Of a DNA stretch of 64,000 nt, positions 24,380-33,859 are shown one piece after another. The position numbers and the translations under genes were made by a program. The stretch's first letter is position 1. Each line of letters begins with the position of its first letter. The notes below the pieces were generated by a model, which did no database searches, was not told the DNA's origin, and saw only the letters and a list, made by a program, of their open reading frames with translations. This DNA comes from Bryoerythrophyllum caledonicum (Eukaryota > Streptophyta > Bryopsida > Pottiales > Pottiaceae). Where the stretch lies: positions 5,064,553 to 5,128,552 of the forward strand of contig OZ020520.1 of assembly GCA_963971425.1 (NCBI GenBank), read 5' to 3'.

Positions 24380-25330
24380 CAAACATTGGTAGATATGGAA
24401 TAATTTTTTTTTGTATATACATCTTTTGGCTTTGAAATCTATCTCATATGTTACCAATATAGAGATGATCTTGTGGCCAAAATTTCATTATGTATCAACA
24501 AAAACTCAATCCTAGGAAGGGTGTTGAAGTTGGAAGTAGTGGTAAACTTTCCCCTTTGTTTGTCACAACAATACATGTTGGTAGACTTGGTATATGTTTT
24601 TTGTGTAAATCTTTTGGATTTTGAAATTTTCCACACTTGTATTTGACGTGAAGGTGACTTCATACCCAAAATTTCATGGACAAATAAATTTTTTTGAATT
24701 CTTGGAGGGTGTCAAAGTGGGTAGCTGTGAAACTTTTCTCACAACTAACCCCCATGTTAGTAGATTTTGAATATCTTCTTTTGAATACATTTTTTGGCCT
24801 TGAAAATTTTCCCACATGTTATCAACATAAAAGTTACCATGTGTCAAAAATTTCATGTTGAAATAACAAACCCTCAATCCTAGGGAGGGTGTCAAAGTTG
24901 GAAGTAGTAAAATGGTTTTTCCCTTTTTTTCTCACAATTACACATGTTGGTAGATTTGGGATGTGAATTTTTTTGTGCATTTTTTGGACTTGAAAATTTC
25001 CACACATGTAATCAACATAAAGGTGTTCTCACTCCAAAAATTCCATGGGAAAAAAAAATTTCCTCAATCCTTGGGATGGTGTCAAAGTTGGCGGTTGAGA
25101 AACTTTTCTCACAGCTACCCCATGGTGGTTAATTTTTAATATCTTTTGTTTTATAAGTCCTCTGGACTTGAAATTTGGTATGCATGTTTTTAACATAGAG
25201 GTGATGATGTTCCCAAAATTTCAGGGTAAAAGAACAATTTTTCAACCCTGTGGAGGGCGTCAAAGTTGGCAGCAGTGTGGGACACCATCCCTGGAATTGT
25301 CCAAACGCCAATTTGAATGTCACTGTACTG
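24380..25330 (-). repeat. Right terminal inverted repeat of Tc1-like copy 2
   Basis: Variants of GGAGGGTGTCAAAGTTGG lie near 24516, 24703, 24884, 25076 and 25253, spacing 177-192 bp, so the arm holds about five subrepeats. The matching left arm is visible only from 22091 to about 22490. Confidence 0.8.
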
Positions 25331-25332
25331 TA

Positions 25333-26898
25333 CATGGGATTGGTTTATATTGCGATGTGTGGTTTGGGGCTCACCACAAACACGATAGCAATCAAGTCGT
25401 GAGTACATTGTTGTACGTGATTGGAGATGTGCTGCGGAGGAGGGGCTTTTTGCCACCAACACTGCGAATTCAGGCCGACAACTGCACGCGTGAGAACAAA
25501 AACATTTATATGTTTGCTCTATGTGCTACATTGGTGGGATTGGGGTTTTTTCAGGAGGTGGAACTATCTTTTCTTATAGTGGGCCATACCCACGATGATA
25601 TTGATCAACGCTTCAGTTGTATATCAAATACGTTGAAGAGGTCGGACGTCGACTCGTTGAAGAAAATGATTAGTCTTATAGAACGAGGAACATCTCCTAC
25701 AGAGGCATTTGTTAGCGCCCGGCTGCTAGAGAATGTATGGGATTGGAAATTGTTCATAATTCCTCACTTATTGACAGGTCAGGATTCATTGGTGGGCATA
25801 ACATTTCCGCACCACATGCGATTCTATATGGACAATCGAGAAGGAACTCGTGAGGTTCGAGTACAACACAAGCATTATTGCAAGGATCCATGGGGACTGG
25901 AGGCAGGGACGAAAAGTTTGAGGTCGTTGCCAAATAGGGATGAACGACCATCGTTTGCGGAAGTATTTGCAGCGGACGAACGGGAGTTGAAGGCGTTGGA
26001 TGACTTCATTGCATATAAACAAAAGTGCATTCAAAGGTTGCAGCATGAGGACAAGAATCGTGAGGCAAAAGTAGAGGCTGAAAGATTGAAACTATATTTA
26101 GCTCAATTTCCACACAAAGATCGTAGCAATGAGCATCGTACCTCACCATTTTGGCCTTCAGAGTTCTCCAACACCGGACCTACAGGGAGCGCATCTTTGG
26201 ATGTAATGGATGGTGCAAGTGAAGAAAACCGCGAGGTAGATGTAGTAGAGCAGGTAGTGGCCATGCTTCCAAATGCCGAGGCTCGAGGATACTTTGGTCC
26301 TCGTAGAGGAAGACCCTCTAATCAAGCAGTGCGTAGGGTACAACAAACAGAGCACACCTATGTTGAGGAACGCGCCGAAGAAGGACCAATGTATGATGAT
26401 AATCACGACCCATTTCCACCATTTAAGCCACAATCTGATATCCTTTGTGGACAGTTTGTAGCCTTGAGTGTTGATCGAGCAGAGATAGAAGGCGGTGTAC
26501 CATTCTATGTGGGGAAAGTGATTGAGGAAGGAAAAAACCGATGGAGACTTAAGATAAAGGTTTGTTGGTATTGGCCCATCATCCAAAGGGGGGTTGTTGA
26601 TGGACATGGGTCTTCTGCACAACGGTATGCAAATTGCATGGATTCATTCTGGGAGCCATCTGGGGAGAGCCATAGTTGGGTAGAGAAAGATGCATGCATT
26701 TTTTCATGGGTAGACACATTGGAAAGAACCATGTCCGGGGCCAGCGGGTGGAGAAAGCGCAATGTATTTGGAGTGCAGGTTGAAAGCAAGATTCGCATTC
26801 TTCAATCGGCAAAGGCTCACATCCTACAATATATTGCAATGCAAACCAAAGCTATCGATGACGACCGTTTGCAAGCAGCCCTAAATTCTATGGAGTAG
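25333..26898 (+). CDS. DUF7869-like transposase-like protein with AT-hook-like and BAH-like parts (5' truncated)
   Basis: The open frame runs uninterrupted for about 520 codons after the end of the Tc1-like insertion. It begins GLYCDVWFGAHHKHDSNQ. The family core follows: RIQADNCTRENKN, then VELSFLIVGHTHDDIDQRFS. I associate this pattern with DUF7869-type, RNase H-like transposase domains; the Asp of ADNC and the HDDID cluster are the likely catalytic residues. Further on there is an AT-hook-like PRRGRPSNQ. Near 26428-26580 a BAH-like module has FVALSVDRAE, PFYVGKVIEE and KVCWYWP. The protein would act on DNA in the nucleus, and its place next to the right terminal repeat makes it the best candidate transposase of the large element. 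The N-terminal part is missing. The frame continues upstream into the Tc1-like arm from 25180, which is accidental or chimeric. The 3' side up to the terminal repeat shows no other gene. Confidence 0.6.
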   Translation, partial: HGIGLYCDVWFGAHHKHDSNQVVSTLLYVIGDVLRRRGFLPPTLRIQADNCTRENKNIYMFALCATLVGLGFFQEVELSFLIVGHTHDDIDQRFSCISNTLKRSDVDSLKKMISLIERGTSPTEAFVSARLLENVWDWKLFIIPHLLTGQDSLVGITFPHHMRFYMDNREGTREVRVQHKHYCKDPWGLEAGTKSLRSLPNRDERPSFAEVFAADERELKALDDFIAYKQKCIQRLQHEDKNREAKVEAERLKLYLAQFPHKDRSNEHRTSPFWPSEFSNTGPTGSASLDVMDGASEENREVDVVEQVVAMLPNAEARGYFGPRRGRPSNQAVRRVQQTEHTYVEERAEEGPMYDDNHDPFPPFKPQSDILCGQFVALSVDRAEIEGGVPFYVGKVIEEGKNRWRLKIKVCWYWPIIQRGVVDGHGSSAQRYANCMDSFWEPSGESHSWVEKDACIFSWVDTLERTMSGASGWRKRNVFGVQVESKIRILQSAKAHILQYIAMQTKAIDDDRLQAALNSME

Positions 26899-27436
26899 AT
26901 AGTGTGCCTTTTTTAGGGTATACTAGTTGTGTATGGTAATTGATAAATAGTGTATGTGTAAGAGTGGTATATTCTAAGGGTGATCTAAGACGTTATGTCA
27001 TTAATCCTTTAGAGTAAAGTTGTATTTAATATTGGTGCTAAGTCCAATTGTTGAGGCATCTATATTTAGTTTTCACCATTGTATGCATTATGTAGTACGT
27101 AGAATATCTTTTAATCAATTGCCAACCCTTGCATAAAGTATGTTTTTTTGGATTACGCCTGTTTATATACTACAATCCTTCAAATCTATCTTTGAAATAT
27201 TGTGAAACTATATTAAATACATATTTATCTAGTATTAACAAGGGGCCACCACAAATTAGTTGAAAATGCCAAAAAATCGCTTCCAATATGAACAACCATG
27301 ATTGTACGTAATATTGTTGCAGAAGCTCAATTTTTTTTTTCTTTGGAAAACATTTTTTTTCTTTGATTTTTTTTTTTTTCAATTTTGCCACTTTTGTTCG
27401 CAATGGCCGCCATTGTACCCAAGTGCACTTTTAAAT

Positions 27437-27467
27437 GGCCAAGTGCATAATTGCTTAATTGCGTGTT
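27437..27467 (-). repeat. Right terminal inverted repeat of large element A
   Basis: It reads GGCCAAGTGCATAATTGC and on to GCGTGTT, the exact complement of the left end. It is followed by CTTC, matching the four bases before the left end. It lies about 540 bp beyond the stop codon of the DUF7869-like gene. Confidence 0.8.
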
Positions 27468-27602
27468 CTTCTTGTTTGTTAGCAACTTCGTCCGCACAAC
27501 ATTAAAAGATGGTGGGATTTATATTGGCATTCGGATGTGGGTAGTCTCATAAATTGCATGTGTACAGGCAAGATGCTTAATAATATTGAATTGTATGTGG
27601 CG

Positions 27603-27845
27603 CCATGGCCTTTGTGCAGTGGTTTGGGTCATGGGACAATGGTCAGGTGGTTGTGAGTTCAGGTGCCAATGTTGAAGTCATGCCTACCATCATAGTTCAT
27701 CCAATTCTGGTGGGGTCTCAAGACCTTGTTGTAGAGTACCCACAAGGCCCTTGGGGTGGATGACATGTTGGTTGTTTGTAAGGCACATAGAAAAAAATTG
27801 TAGGGAGGCACTTTGTGTAGAAAAGTATTTACCATCAAATGGAAA
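27603..27845 (+). mobile_element. tRNA-derived SINE, copy 1
   Basis: The head reads GGCCTTTGTGCAGTGGTTTG and then GTTGTGAGTTCAGGTGCC, matching pol III A-box and B-box positions. The body continues with a GGTGGGGTCTCAAGACC segment. A second copy on the minus strand at 31668-31912 matches over about 240 bp. Similarity ends sharply at the head in both copies. It lies 136 bp outside the right end of the large element. Confidence 0.65.
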
Positions 27846-27869
27846 GTACTTCTATTGAATATGGATACA

Positions 27870-28275
27870 CTAAGGTGTTCCACTTTTTATGCCACAGTGT
27901 CCCATATTTGGAACAAATTTGTTTTTAAGATACCAATGAGGAAAATTGCGATACTGAACTTGGCGTAATGACTGACATTACTAATGGATCCTAGGGTCCA
28001 TGGGCAATTTGCCATTTGAAATCAATATTCAATAAAAATAATTAGAAACAATGAATTCAATAATTGAAAGCCATTTTTATTATACTTTCATTGGTTGGTA
28101 GAGGAAGCTAACAAGATTCTAAATATTGGCCTAATTTTCAATTTATTAGTTTGTCTTTGAATTAAATCTAAACTAAAAATTAGAAATTTTTAGTGTCACA
28201 ATGTACTCCCTCTCAAGTTTAGAGTTCCTAAAAAATTCATTGTAGAAGGGATTAAATTCAAAAATTAGGCCCACA
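27870..28275 (+). repeat. Dispersed repeat R3, copy 1
   Basis: It shares GTGTCCCATATTTGGAACAA, ACTAATGGATCCTAGGGT and TTTTTAGTGTCACAATGTAC with 56010-56395, same orientation. There is no ORF. One copy lies to the right of element A, the other to the left of element B. Confidence 0.75.
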
Positions 28276-29853
28276 TGTAGAAACAAATTCCTCCATCAAT
28301 CAACCAAAATGAAAAAAAACTTTCTTTTCAAATTTTTATTGAATTCTCCATTTTTGCCCAAAAGTGAATAACCTTAGCGTACTATGACCTTATTAAACTT
28401 TCCAATGTCTGGTGGCCATTGGCTTAGTGAAAAGAATGAACAAACACTATATTCACGCTACTCCCCTCTGGAGACAAGAATTCTTCTTCTTCTTGCAATG
28501 AGTTGTATGTTAGCTTCCTAAAAAACAATCGACCATATTCTATTCAACTTTTGTTGTATTGAGATATTGAAATCTTTGTTTAACAAGATTTAACGTACTT
28601 CTTGAGGTGTTGTATCTAGGGATATAGGATCGGATCCACGAGTGCTTTGCCAAATCTGCAATGATCATCTTTCTCATTCACGGATTGTAACAATAAGGAT
28701 TATGATTGGACTTCATCCTTAACATCCAAGTGTAGAGGTTCCTCGGTGACACCACCAATATGTTCTGGAACAATTCTTGCACAATCTTAAAACATTAACC
28801 TAATTTGAGGAGGCACCATCTTACACGTTGAAACATCACGTGTTCCACTTTGAGGAGAAAGATATCCCACGTGGGCCTACATCCTATCCGTTTGCTAAGA
28901 TATGGTGTGGAATACCACCAACATTTAACTTCTCGCATGGTAGAAATAAATCCCCACGGTCATAGTCGACTAAGCTAGAATGAAAAATTTGTCACAAAGT
29001 AGTTTCCAAGTGTTACTATAATTCTTATGCTTCTTCAATGCAAACTAGAGTTTGTTTACAATTTACGACCAAAGAATATCATTGTTGACTTACATACCAA
29101 TACGAATAATAATAAAAAATTGATCACATGATCTATGGTTTATATACAAGAGGTATATTTATATTCCAGTATATACTTGTCACAATTTCCAGATTTATAT
29201 AAATATATTTTTTGGCAAAGAATTTGTGCTTAGAATTCTATTTCTAGGTACACCTCAAATGCCTTAATTTCATAGACATTATCTTTGAAAAGATTAAATC
29301 AAGTAGTCCAAATGACTTATTTCAAAGAAAATCGCCTATTTTGTAGTTCATATAAAAACTAGGGAAAATGGTGATTTTTGGCAAAATATTTTTTTGCATT
29401 CTTAGAAAACCATACAAAACTAGGTGGGCCTTAAAAATATTCATAGAAACTCCATTATTTTATTTTATTTTCATAAAGCCCTAATTTTTCATGCCTTGGC
29501 ACATTGTGAATAATGTATAGACTATCTTTTATAATATGAATAGTCTGTAGTATGCTTATATATCTAGAAGAAAATAGATACGGCCAATGAATGTTGTCCA
29601 TGTATTTTTCAACACAAAGTCGAAGAAATCAACACCCAGTCCAAGATATCTTTAGTTTACCAAATATTTTATTGGCCATATATTCGTCGGATTTTCTCAG
29701 GGACGGTGGACGTTCAGCAACAATTATACAAAGGGCCTAAAACCAAATATACTAATTTTATATGTTTTATGCCTGCCTCCTAGGGATGGTTATGTATTGG
29801 GTGTTGCCCAAGTTCCATGTTTTGCTTTTCCTAAGCCCTAGAGATAAGATTAT
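28276..29853. other. No gene seen
   Basis: AT-rich sequence with short ORFs only. The stretch near 28430-28490 resembles 31540-31630 in inverted orientation (TAGTGAAAAGAATGAACAAA landmark). Confidence 0.4.
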
Positions 29854-29855
29854 TA

Positions 29856-30223
29856 CCGTAGGTGAACCTTTGGTCCGGCATAAATTAGTTAGAAAAGCCC
29901 ATGCCAAATTAAGAGGAGAATATTTTTTTGAAAATGCTAAAATTGTAAGAAATGTATATTTACAGATTTTGGCACATGGAGAGACATCAAAGGAGATTAA
30001 GGCTTGGAAAAGTCTTCATCCATGGCATTTCATGCATAAACACTTGGGTTTGGAATCCCAAGGTCTTGAGTTCAATCTCCATGGGTGCCAAAGTAAGCCA
30101 AATATAGTAGTCTTTGATTTCTTGCCAAACATAACATTATTATCATTTTGAATGCTGAATGTCACTTTTTCACTTTAATTAACTATTCGGTATTAAGGTG
30201 CCGAACCAAAGGTTCACCTACGG
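29856..30223 (+). mobile_element. Stowaway-like MITE with internal B-box-like motif, copy 1
   Basis: The 23-bp inverted ends start CCGTAGGTGAACCTTTGGT and are flanked by TA on both sides (29854-29855 and 30224-30225), as expected for a non-autonomous Tc1/mariner relative. The 368-bp interior has no transposase. It carries GGTCTTGAGTTCAATCTCC, similar to a pol III B-box. A diverged copy lies at 54821-55145. Confidence 0.75.
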
Positions 30224-30744
30224 TACTATCGCAGGATGCGTGAAGAGAGTTAGGGTTGTTTCTATTAGAAGGAATGGTGCCTTCAAGGGAAAATTTGAGG
30301 TAAACCATAAGGGTGAACAAGAAATTCTTGCTCTATCATGATAAGGTGGTGGACCTCAACTCAGACCGTGCTAAATTCTTGTGGCCTGTAGCATTCCCTT
30401 CTTTAAAGCCCAAGAGTCTGTTATTGGAACTCTAGAAGGTTTGAGCAGGTTATTATGGTGTCAATTTATAACATTTTTCTTTGAAATTCTTACCACAAAT
30501 GGACATTACTAAAAGCTTCATGTGAGTTAAATTTTTACCTCAATCCGACATTTAATGAAAAAGTTATACCATCTCAAAGAAAAATGTCCCAAGAGCGGGC
30601 ATGTTGGGCAACTCCAAAAACTTTACTATAACACTTCATCAAATTTGAGATTTTCAATAATAGGAAGTAATATTATTTCCTTTCATATTTTCAAAAAAAA
30701 ATATTGTCTGTAGTAAAAAAAATAGCACGTTAACTTTAGTCAAA

Positions 30745-31335
30745 CATTTTCACACATTGTCACACATTGTCACACATTGTCTGCATGGTACCAAAAAAAC
30801 TTTCTTCTTTTGCATATAAATCTTAATGATATTTCTATTTTTTACTATTTATTATTTTACAACAATATGTGGTGTGAACCTTCTTATTGACGGTTTGGAT
30901 TCTCATTCCAAAACATATTTAGGTCACAAAAAACTAAAACGTGAATTTGCACTTTTTGAACCTGCACTCCTTGCACAATTGTCTTGAATATGCTACAATC
31001 CTTCTCTACCTCTAAAAATTGATGTACAAGGAACTAACATCATGCTTAACATGATGGTAATAAAGTTGGACCATGTGTAGTGCAAACATTTGACAACAAG
31101 GAAGTCAAAGTCTACTGATATACCAACTCAAGGAAGAGAATGAGTTGTTTTCTCTATTTCGAACACAATAATCCTTTAATCTGTGGGATCAAAGTTTATG
31201 AAATTTTTTGAGTTCCTTACTTAATAAGTTTTAGTTGAAATCCTAGAGTTAAATGTAGTTTTTTTTTTGTTTTCCTCGTCACTCATTGCACTAGAACGAG
31301 TAGATTTGGAGTATTTGTTGAGGAAAAAATGCCTT
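30745..31335 (+). repeat. Dispersed repeat R1, copy 2
   Basis: It begins near CACACATTGTCACACATTG and contains CATCATGCTTAACATGATGG. Similarity to 20930-21500 and 49325-49905 is clear over more than 500 bp. There is no coding content. Confidence 0.75.
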
Positions 31336-31474
31336 GGGCCTTCAGGGCTTAAACTACACCACCAAGTTTAGAAAGGAGCTCCTTGCTTCCAGCAAATTGT
31401 CTCTTGACCTCGCTAATAAGTAGTGGAATGATATTTTATTGGCTAACTTCAGCTTTAATTTTAAAAAACATCTG

Positions 31475-31627
31475 GCATCTTTTTAGAAGAAAAACTCCGG
31501 TCTTTGAAGGAGACCGACGTGAATATAGTGTTTGTTCATTCTCTTCACTACATCCTTTTAGAAGAAGAACTCTGGTCTTTGAAGGAGACTAACGTGAATA
31601 TAGTATTTGTTCATTCTCTTCACTAAG
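31475..31627 (+). repeat. Tandem duplication of about 76 bp
   Basis: Two adjacent copies share TTTTTAGAAGAAAAACTC, GGTCTTTGAAGGAGAC and GTTCATTCTCTTCACTA with few differences. Confidence 0.8.
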
Positions 31628-31667
31628 CATATGGCCACGGGACATAGGCTAGTGTAATGGAACTACT

Positions 31668-31912
31668 CCATCCTCTCGAGGGTAAACACTTTTCTACACT
31701 AAGTGCTTCCCTACACTAATTGCCTTAGAGACAACCGACATGTCATCTCCCCAAAGGGCTTTGTGGGTCCCCATACAACGAGTCCTTGGGACCCCCCACC
31801 ATAATTGGTTGGACTATGGTGGTAGGCACCACGTTGGCAATAGGACTTGAACTCACAACCACCTCACCGATGTGCCATGACCCAAACCACTACACCAAGG
31901 CCGTGGTGCTTC
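31668..31912 (-). mobile_element. tRNA-derived SINE, copy 2
   Basis: On the minus strand the head reads GGCCTTGGTGTAGTGGTTTG (A-box TGGTGTAGTGG) and later GAGTTCAAGTCC (B-box like). It matches 27603-27845 through the body (GGTGGGGGGTCCCAAGGACT) to near GTGTTTACCC. Its pol III boxes are closer to consensus than those of copy 1. Confidence 0.7.
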
Positions 31913-31989
31913 ATCCTTTTAGAGCTTAAGTAGTAGCTTATTTGACACAAAGCAATTTCAATAAATGAGTGGAGAGCCAAAACCTTTAA

Positions 31990-32216
31990 TGATGTTCAAA
32001 TTGAGGGTCTAGTTTATTCTAGTGGTGTTGTTGAGACACGTTTCTACCGTTTTTTTATTTTGCTCTAAGACTCAAGAGGCGTGGAGATTCGCCTTGAATA
32101 TCCTCAATAGCAATGCTGGAAGAGTGGATAGTCATCATCAACAACTCTCATTTGCTGAGGGTATTGAAATTTGGATCATATGGATAGAAAGAAATGATGT
32201 GGTGTTTAACTTTTAA
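31990..32216 (+). pseudogene. LINE ORF2 C-terminal fragment
   Basis: The reading FCSKTQEAWRFALNILN followed by IEIWIIWIERNDVVFNF matches the zinc-binding and tail region after the reverse transcriptase of plant L1-type non-LTR elements, where AWRFALNIL and WTIWIERNDxVFN patterns are common. Only this tail remains; no reverse transcriptase or endonuclease is seen upstream. The frame of the segment just before it (VVETRFYRFF) is shifted. The LINE 3' sequence is probably continued by repeat R4 across the following MITE. Confidence 0.55.
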
Positions 32217-32309
32217 AGGCCTAACGACCATATGCGGGTCGTTTTGGCACAAGGACCTTTGTAGCAAGTGGTGCAGGCTGCCTCAAAGGAAAAAATACGC
32301 CATGACTTA

Positions 32310-32845
32310 GGGCCGCTTCACACTTGGTGGCCAAGTCAAGTGGCCGTCGATTTCCACCAATGAGATTGCTAGAATGGCCAAAGTCTGGACTTTGGGCCTT
32401 CACACTTGTGCCCAAACTCCAAAGGCCATTGTCCTACATGGCAACACTTTTTGGCTGTTTTGGCGCCAAAGCAACGGCCTCTCGAGCAAAACTTGGGTCG
32501 CCCATTATTGTGGACCCAAACTACAATCGAGAGTCCGTTTAAATTTTTTAATAAATAATCAATAACTGACAAGATCTAGACCGCTAAATGAAAGAGGCCA
32601 AATTTTTTGGCTGATTTTTTGGCTGATTTTTATTGGCTGATTTTGTTGGGTTGATTGTTTTTGGCGTAATGATATGGGGTTTGGACTTTGGACTTGGCCT
32701 TTGGGGCTTCACACCACGACCAGCCAAACCTTCACTCTATTTTATTTAATGTATTTTTTTGGCAAAAAGGTTTGGCATCTCGCCATAGTTTGGCCACTCA
32801 TTTTGACGGACGGTCACTTGACTTGGGCATAGTGTGAAGTGGCCC
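32310..32845. mobile_element. PIF/Harbinger-type (Tourist-like) MITE
   Basis: Inverted ends of about 36 bp start GGGCCGCTTCACACTTGG on the left and GGGCCACTTCACACTATG on the complementary right end, and share CCAAGTCAAGTG. TTA flanks both sides (32307-32309 and 32846-32848), the duplication typical of PIF/Harbinger elements. It is 536 bp long with no transposase. It appears to have landed between the LINE tail and repeat R4. Confidence 0.8.
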
Positions 32846-32854
32846 TTAGAGGAG

Positions 32855-33110
32855 GAAGATGGGCATCTATTGAGACCATGGCCATAACAATCGGTGCAGG
32901 CATTGGCAAGCTACAGTGCTCTCCGTGAAGTGAAATTGTAGATTTTTGTAGTGAAATGTACATAGTGCGTAGATGGCATTTTGCATGATCTAGAACAAAT
33001 GTAGATTCTCTCAGGTCAAAAAAGCACAAAACTAGAGTTGCATCGCAATCCATCCTCTTGAAGGTTATAGATCCAAATGCTAGACTCCCTAGGCTTCTCA
33101 ATAGGTTTGA
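32855..33110 (+). repeat. Dispersed repeat R4, copy 1
   Basis: It contains GAGGAAGATGGGCATCTATT, GCATTGGCAAGCTACA and TGCATGATCTAGAACA, shared with 33530-33710 and 48190-48395. Its position after the LINE tail suggests it could be LINE 3' sequence, but that is not shown. Confidence 0.6.
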
Positions 33111-33199
33111 TTCTCAGTGGACTTCTAAAGAGATATTTTGCTCTAGGGATGGTCTTAACTCTCAAACATCAGAAGGCGCTATTTAGTATTGATGGCCAT

Positions 33200-33370
33200 A
33201 ATATTCAACATGTATGGTGTTGTATTTGAACATGATAAGGTTTAGATATTGAAATGACCTCCAAATGAAAAATATTAGTTTAAAAATCTTCAATCCAAAG
33301 ATGTAAGTCTTGGTAAACTTGAATACATTTGTTTTATTCTACAAGGTAAAATACGTGCTTGTGTGTACGG
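33200..33370 (+). repeat. Dispersed repeat R2, copy 1
   Basis: It shares ATGTATGGTGTTGTATTTG, AGATATTGAAAT and ATCTTCAATCCAAA with 49960-50125 in the same orientation. Confidence 0.7.
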
Positions 33371-33529
33371 TGCCTGACTAACGTTTAACCCTTCAGTGTT
33401 GAGGTGGTTGTTATTAGGAACTTGATTCTCGTGCTTTCCGGAATATAGCTCCTTGTGTGTAAGTTAGATTCAATTTTTTCCTTGGAAACATATCTTGCAC
33501 TAGTTCATATGCTTCAAATGGAACAGCTC

Positions 33530-33710
33530 ATGGGCACACCGGTGCCAGCATTAGAGAGCTACAATGATTTTTGTGAAGTGGGGTCAACGTGAAATGTACA
33601 CTATGTGTAGATACTCTTGTGCATGATCTAATACACTCGTGGACTCTCCCATGCCATGTGAAGACCTCCGGCGTTAAAGGGTTAAGATCTCTTGGATGCA
33701 AAACCTTAGA
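33530..33710 (+). repeat. Dispersed repeat R4, copy 2
   Basis: GAGCTACAATGATTTTTGTG and TGCATGATCTAATACA match 48195-48395 and, less well, 32855-33110. Confidence 0.6.
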
Positions 33711-33859
33711 AGTTTCTTCTTTCTCTTACCTCGGTAGATTGTATTTTTTTTTCCTGTGCAATGGATTCATTGTTCCAGAAGAAAATGAAAAAGAAAAAGA
33801 AAGTTCAAGCTGCGATGTCCCATTTTCACATCAAATCACGCCTTCAGGAGGCTCATAAT

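Larger units (their letters stand above)
22091..25330 (-). mobile_element. Tc1-like (DD34E) DNA transposon, copy 2
   Basis: This is the same family as 9513-12293, inserted in the opposite orientation inside the large element. The right end (GAATGTCACTGTACTG, then TA at 25331-25332) is visible; the left end lies in the gap. The inverted arms are longer than in copy 1 (right arm about 24380-25330) because they contain about five instead of three subrepeats. Between transposase and right arm there are two minisatellites. The element has more lesions than copy 1. Confidence 0.85.
16208..27467. mobile_element. Large DNA transposon with ParB/methyltransferase-like and DUF7869-like genes, copy A
   Basis: Both ends carry the same 31-bp inverted sequence, beginning AACACGCAATTAAGCAATTA and continuing TGCACTTGGCC. 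The flanking bases are CTTC on both sides, a possible 4-bp target duplication. The left arm encodes a protein of about 1300 residues on the minus strand. The right arm encodes a transposase-like protein on the plus strand, so the two genes point outwards. A Tc1-like transposon, a dispersed repeat (about 20930-21445) and a 200-N gap lie between them. A second, partly visible copy starts at 56943 with the same end and the same left-arm gene. A 4-bp duplication and an acidic RNase H-like transposase would fit Sola-type elements, but that assignment is only a guess. Confidence 0.6.
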
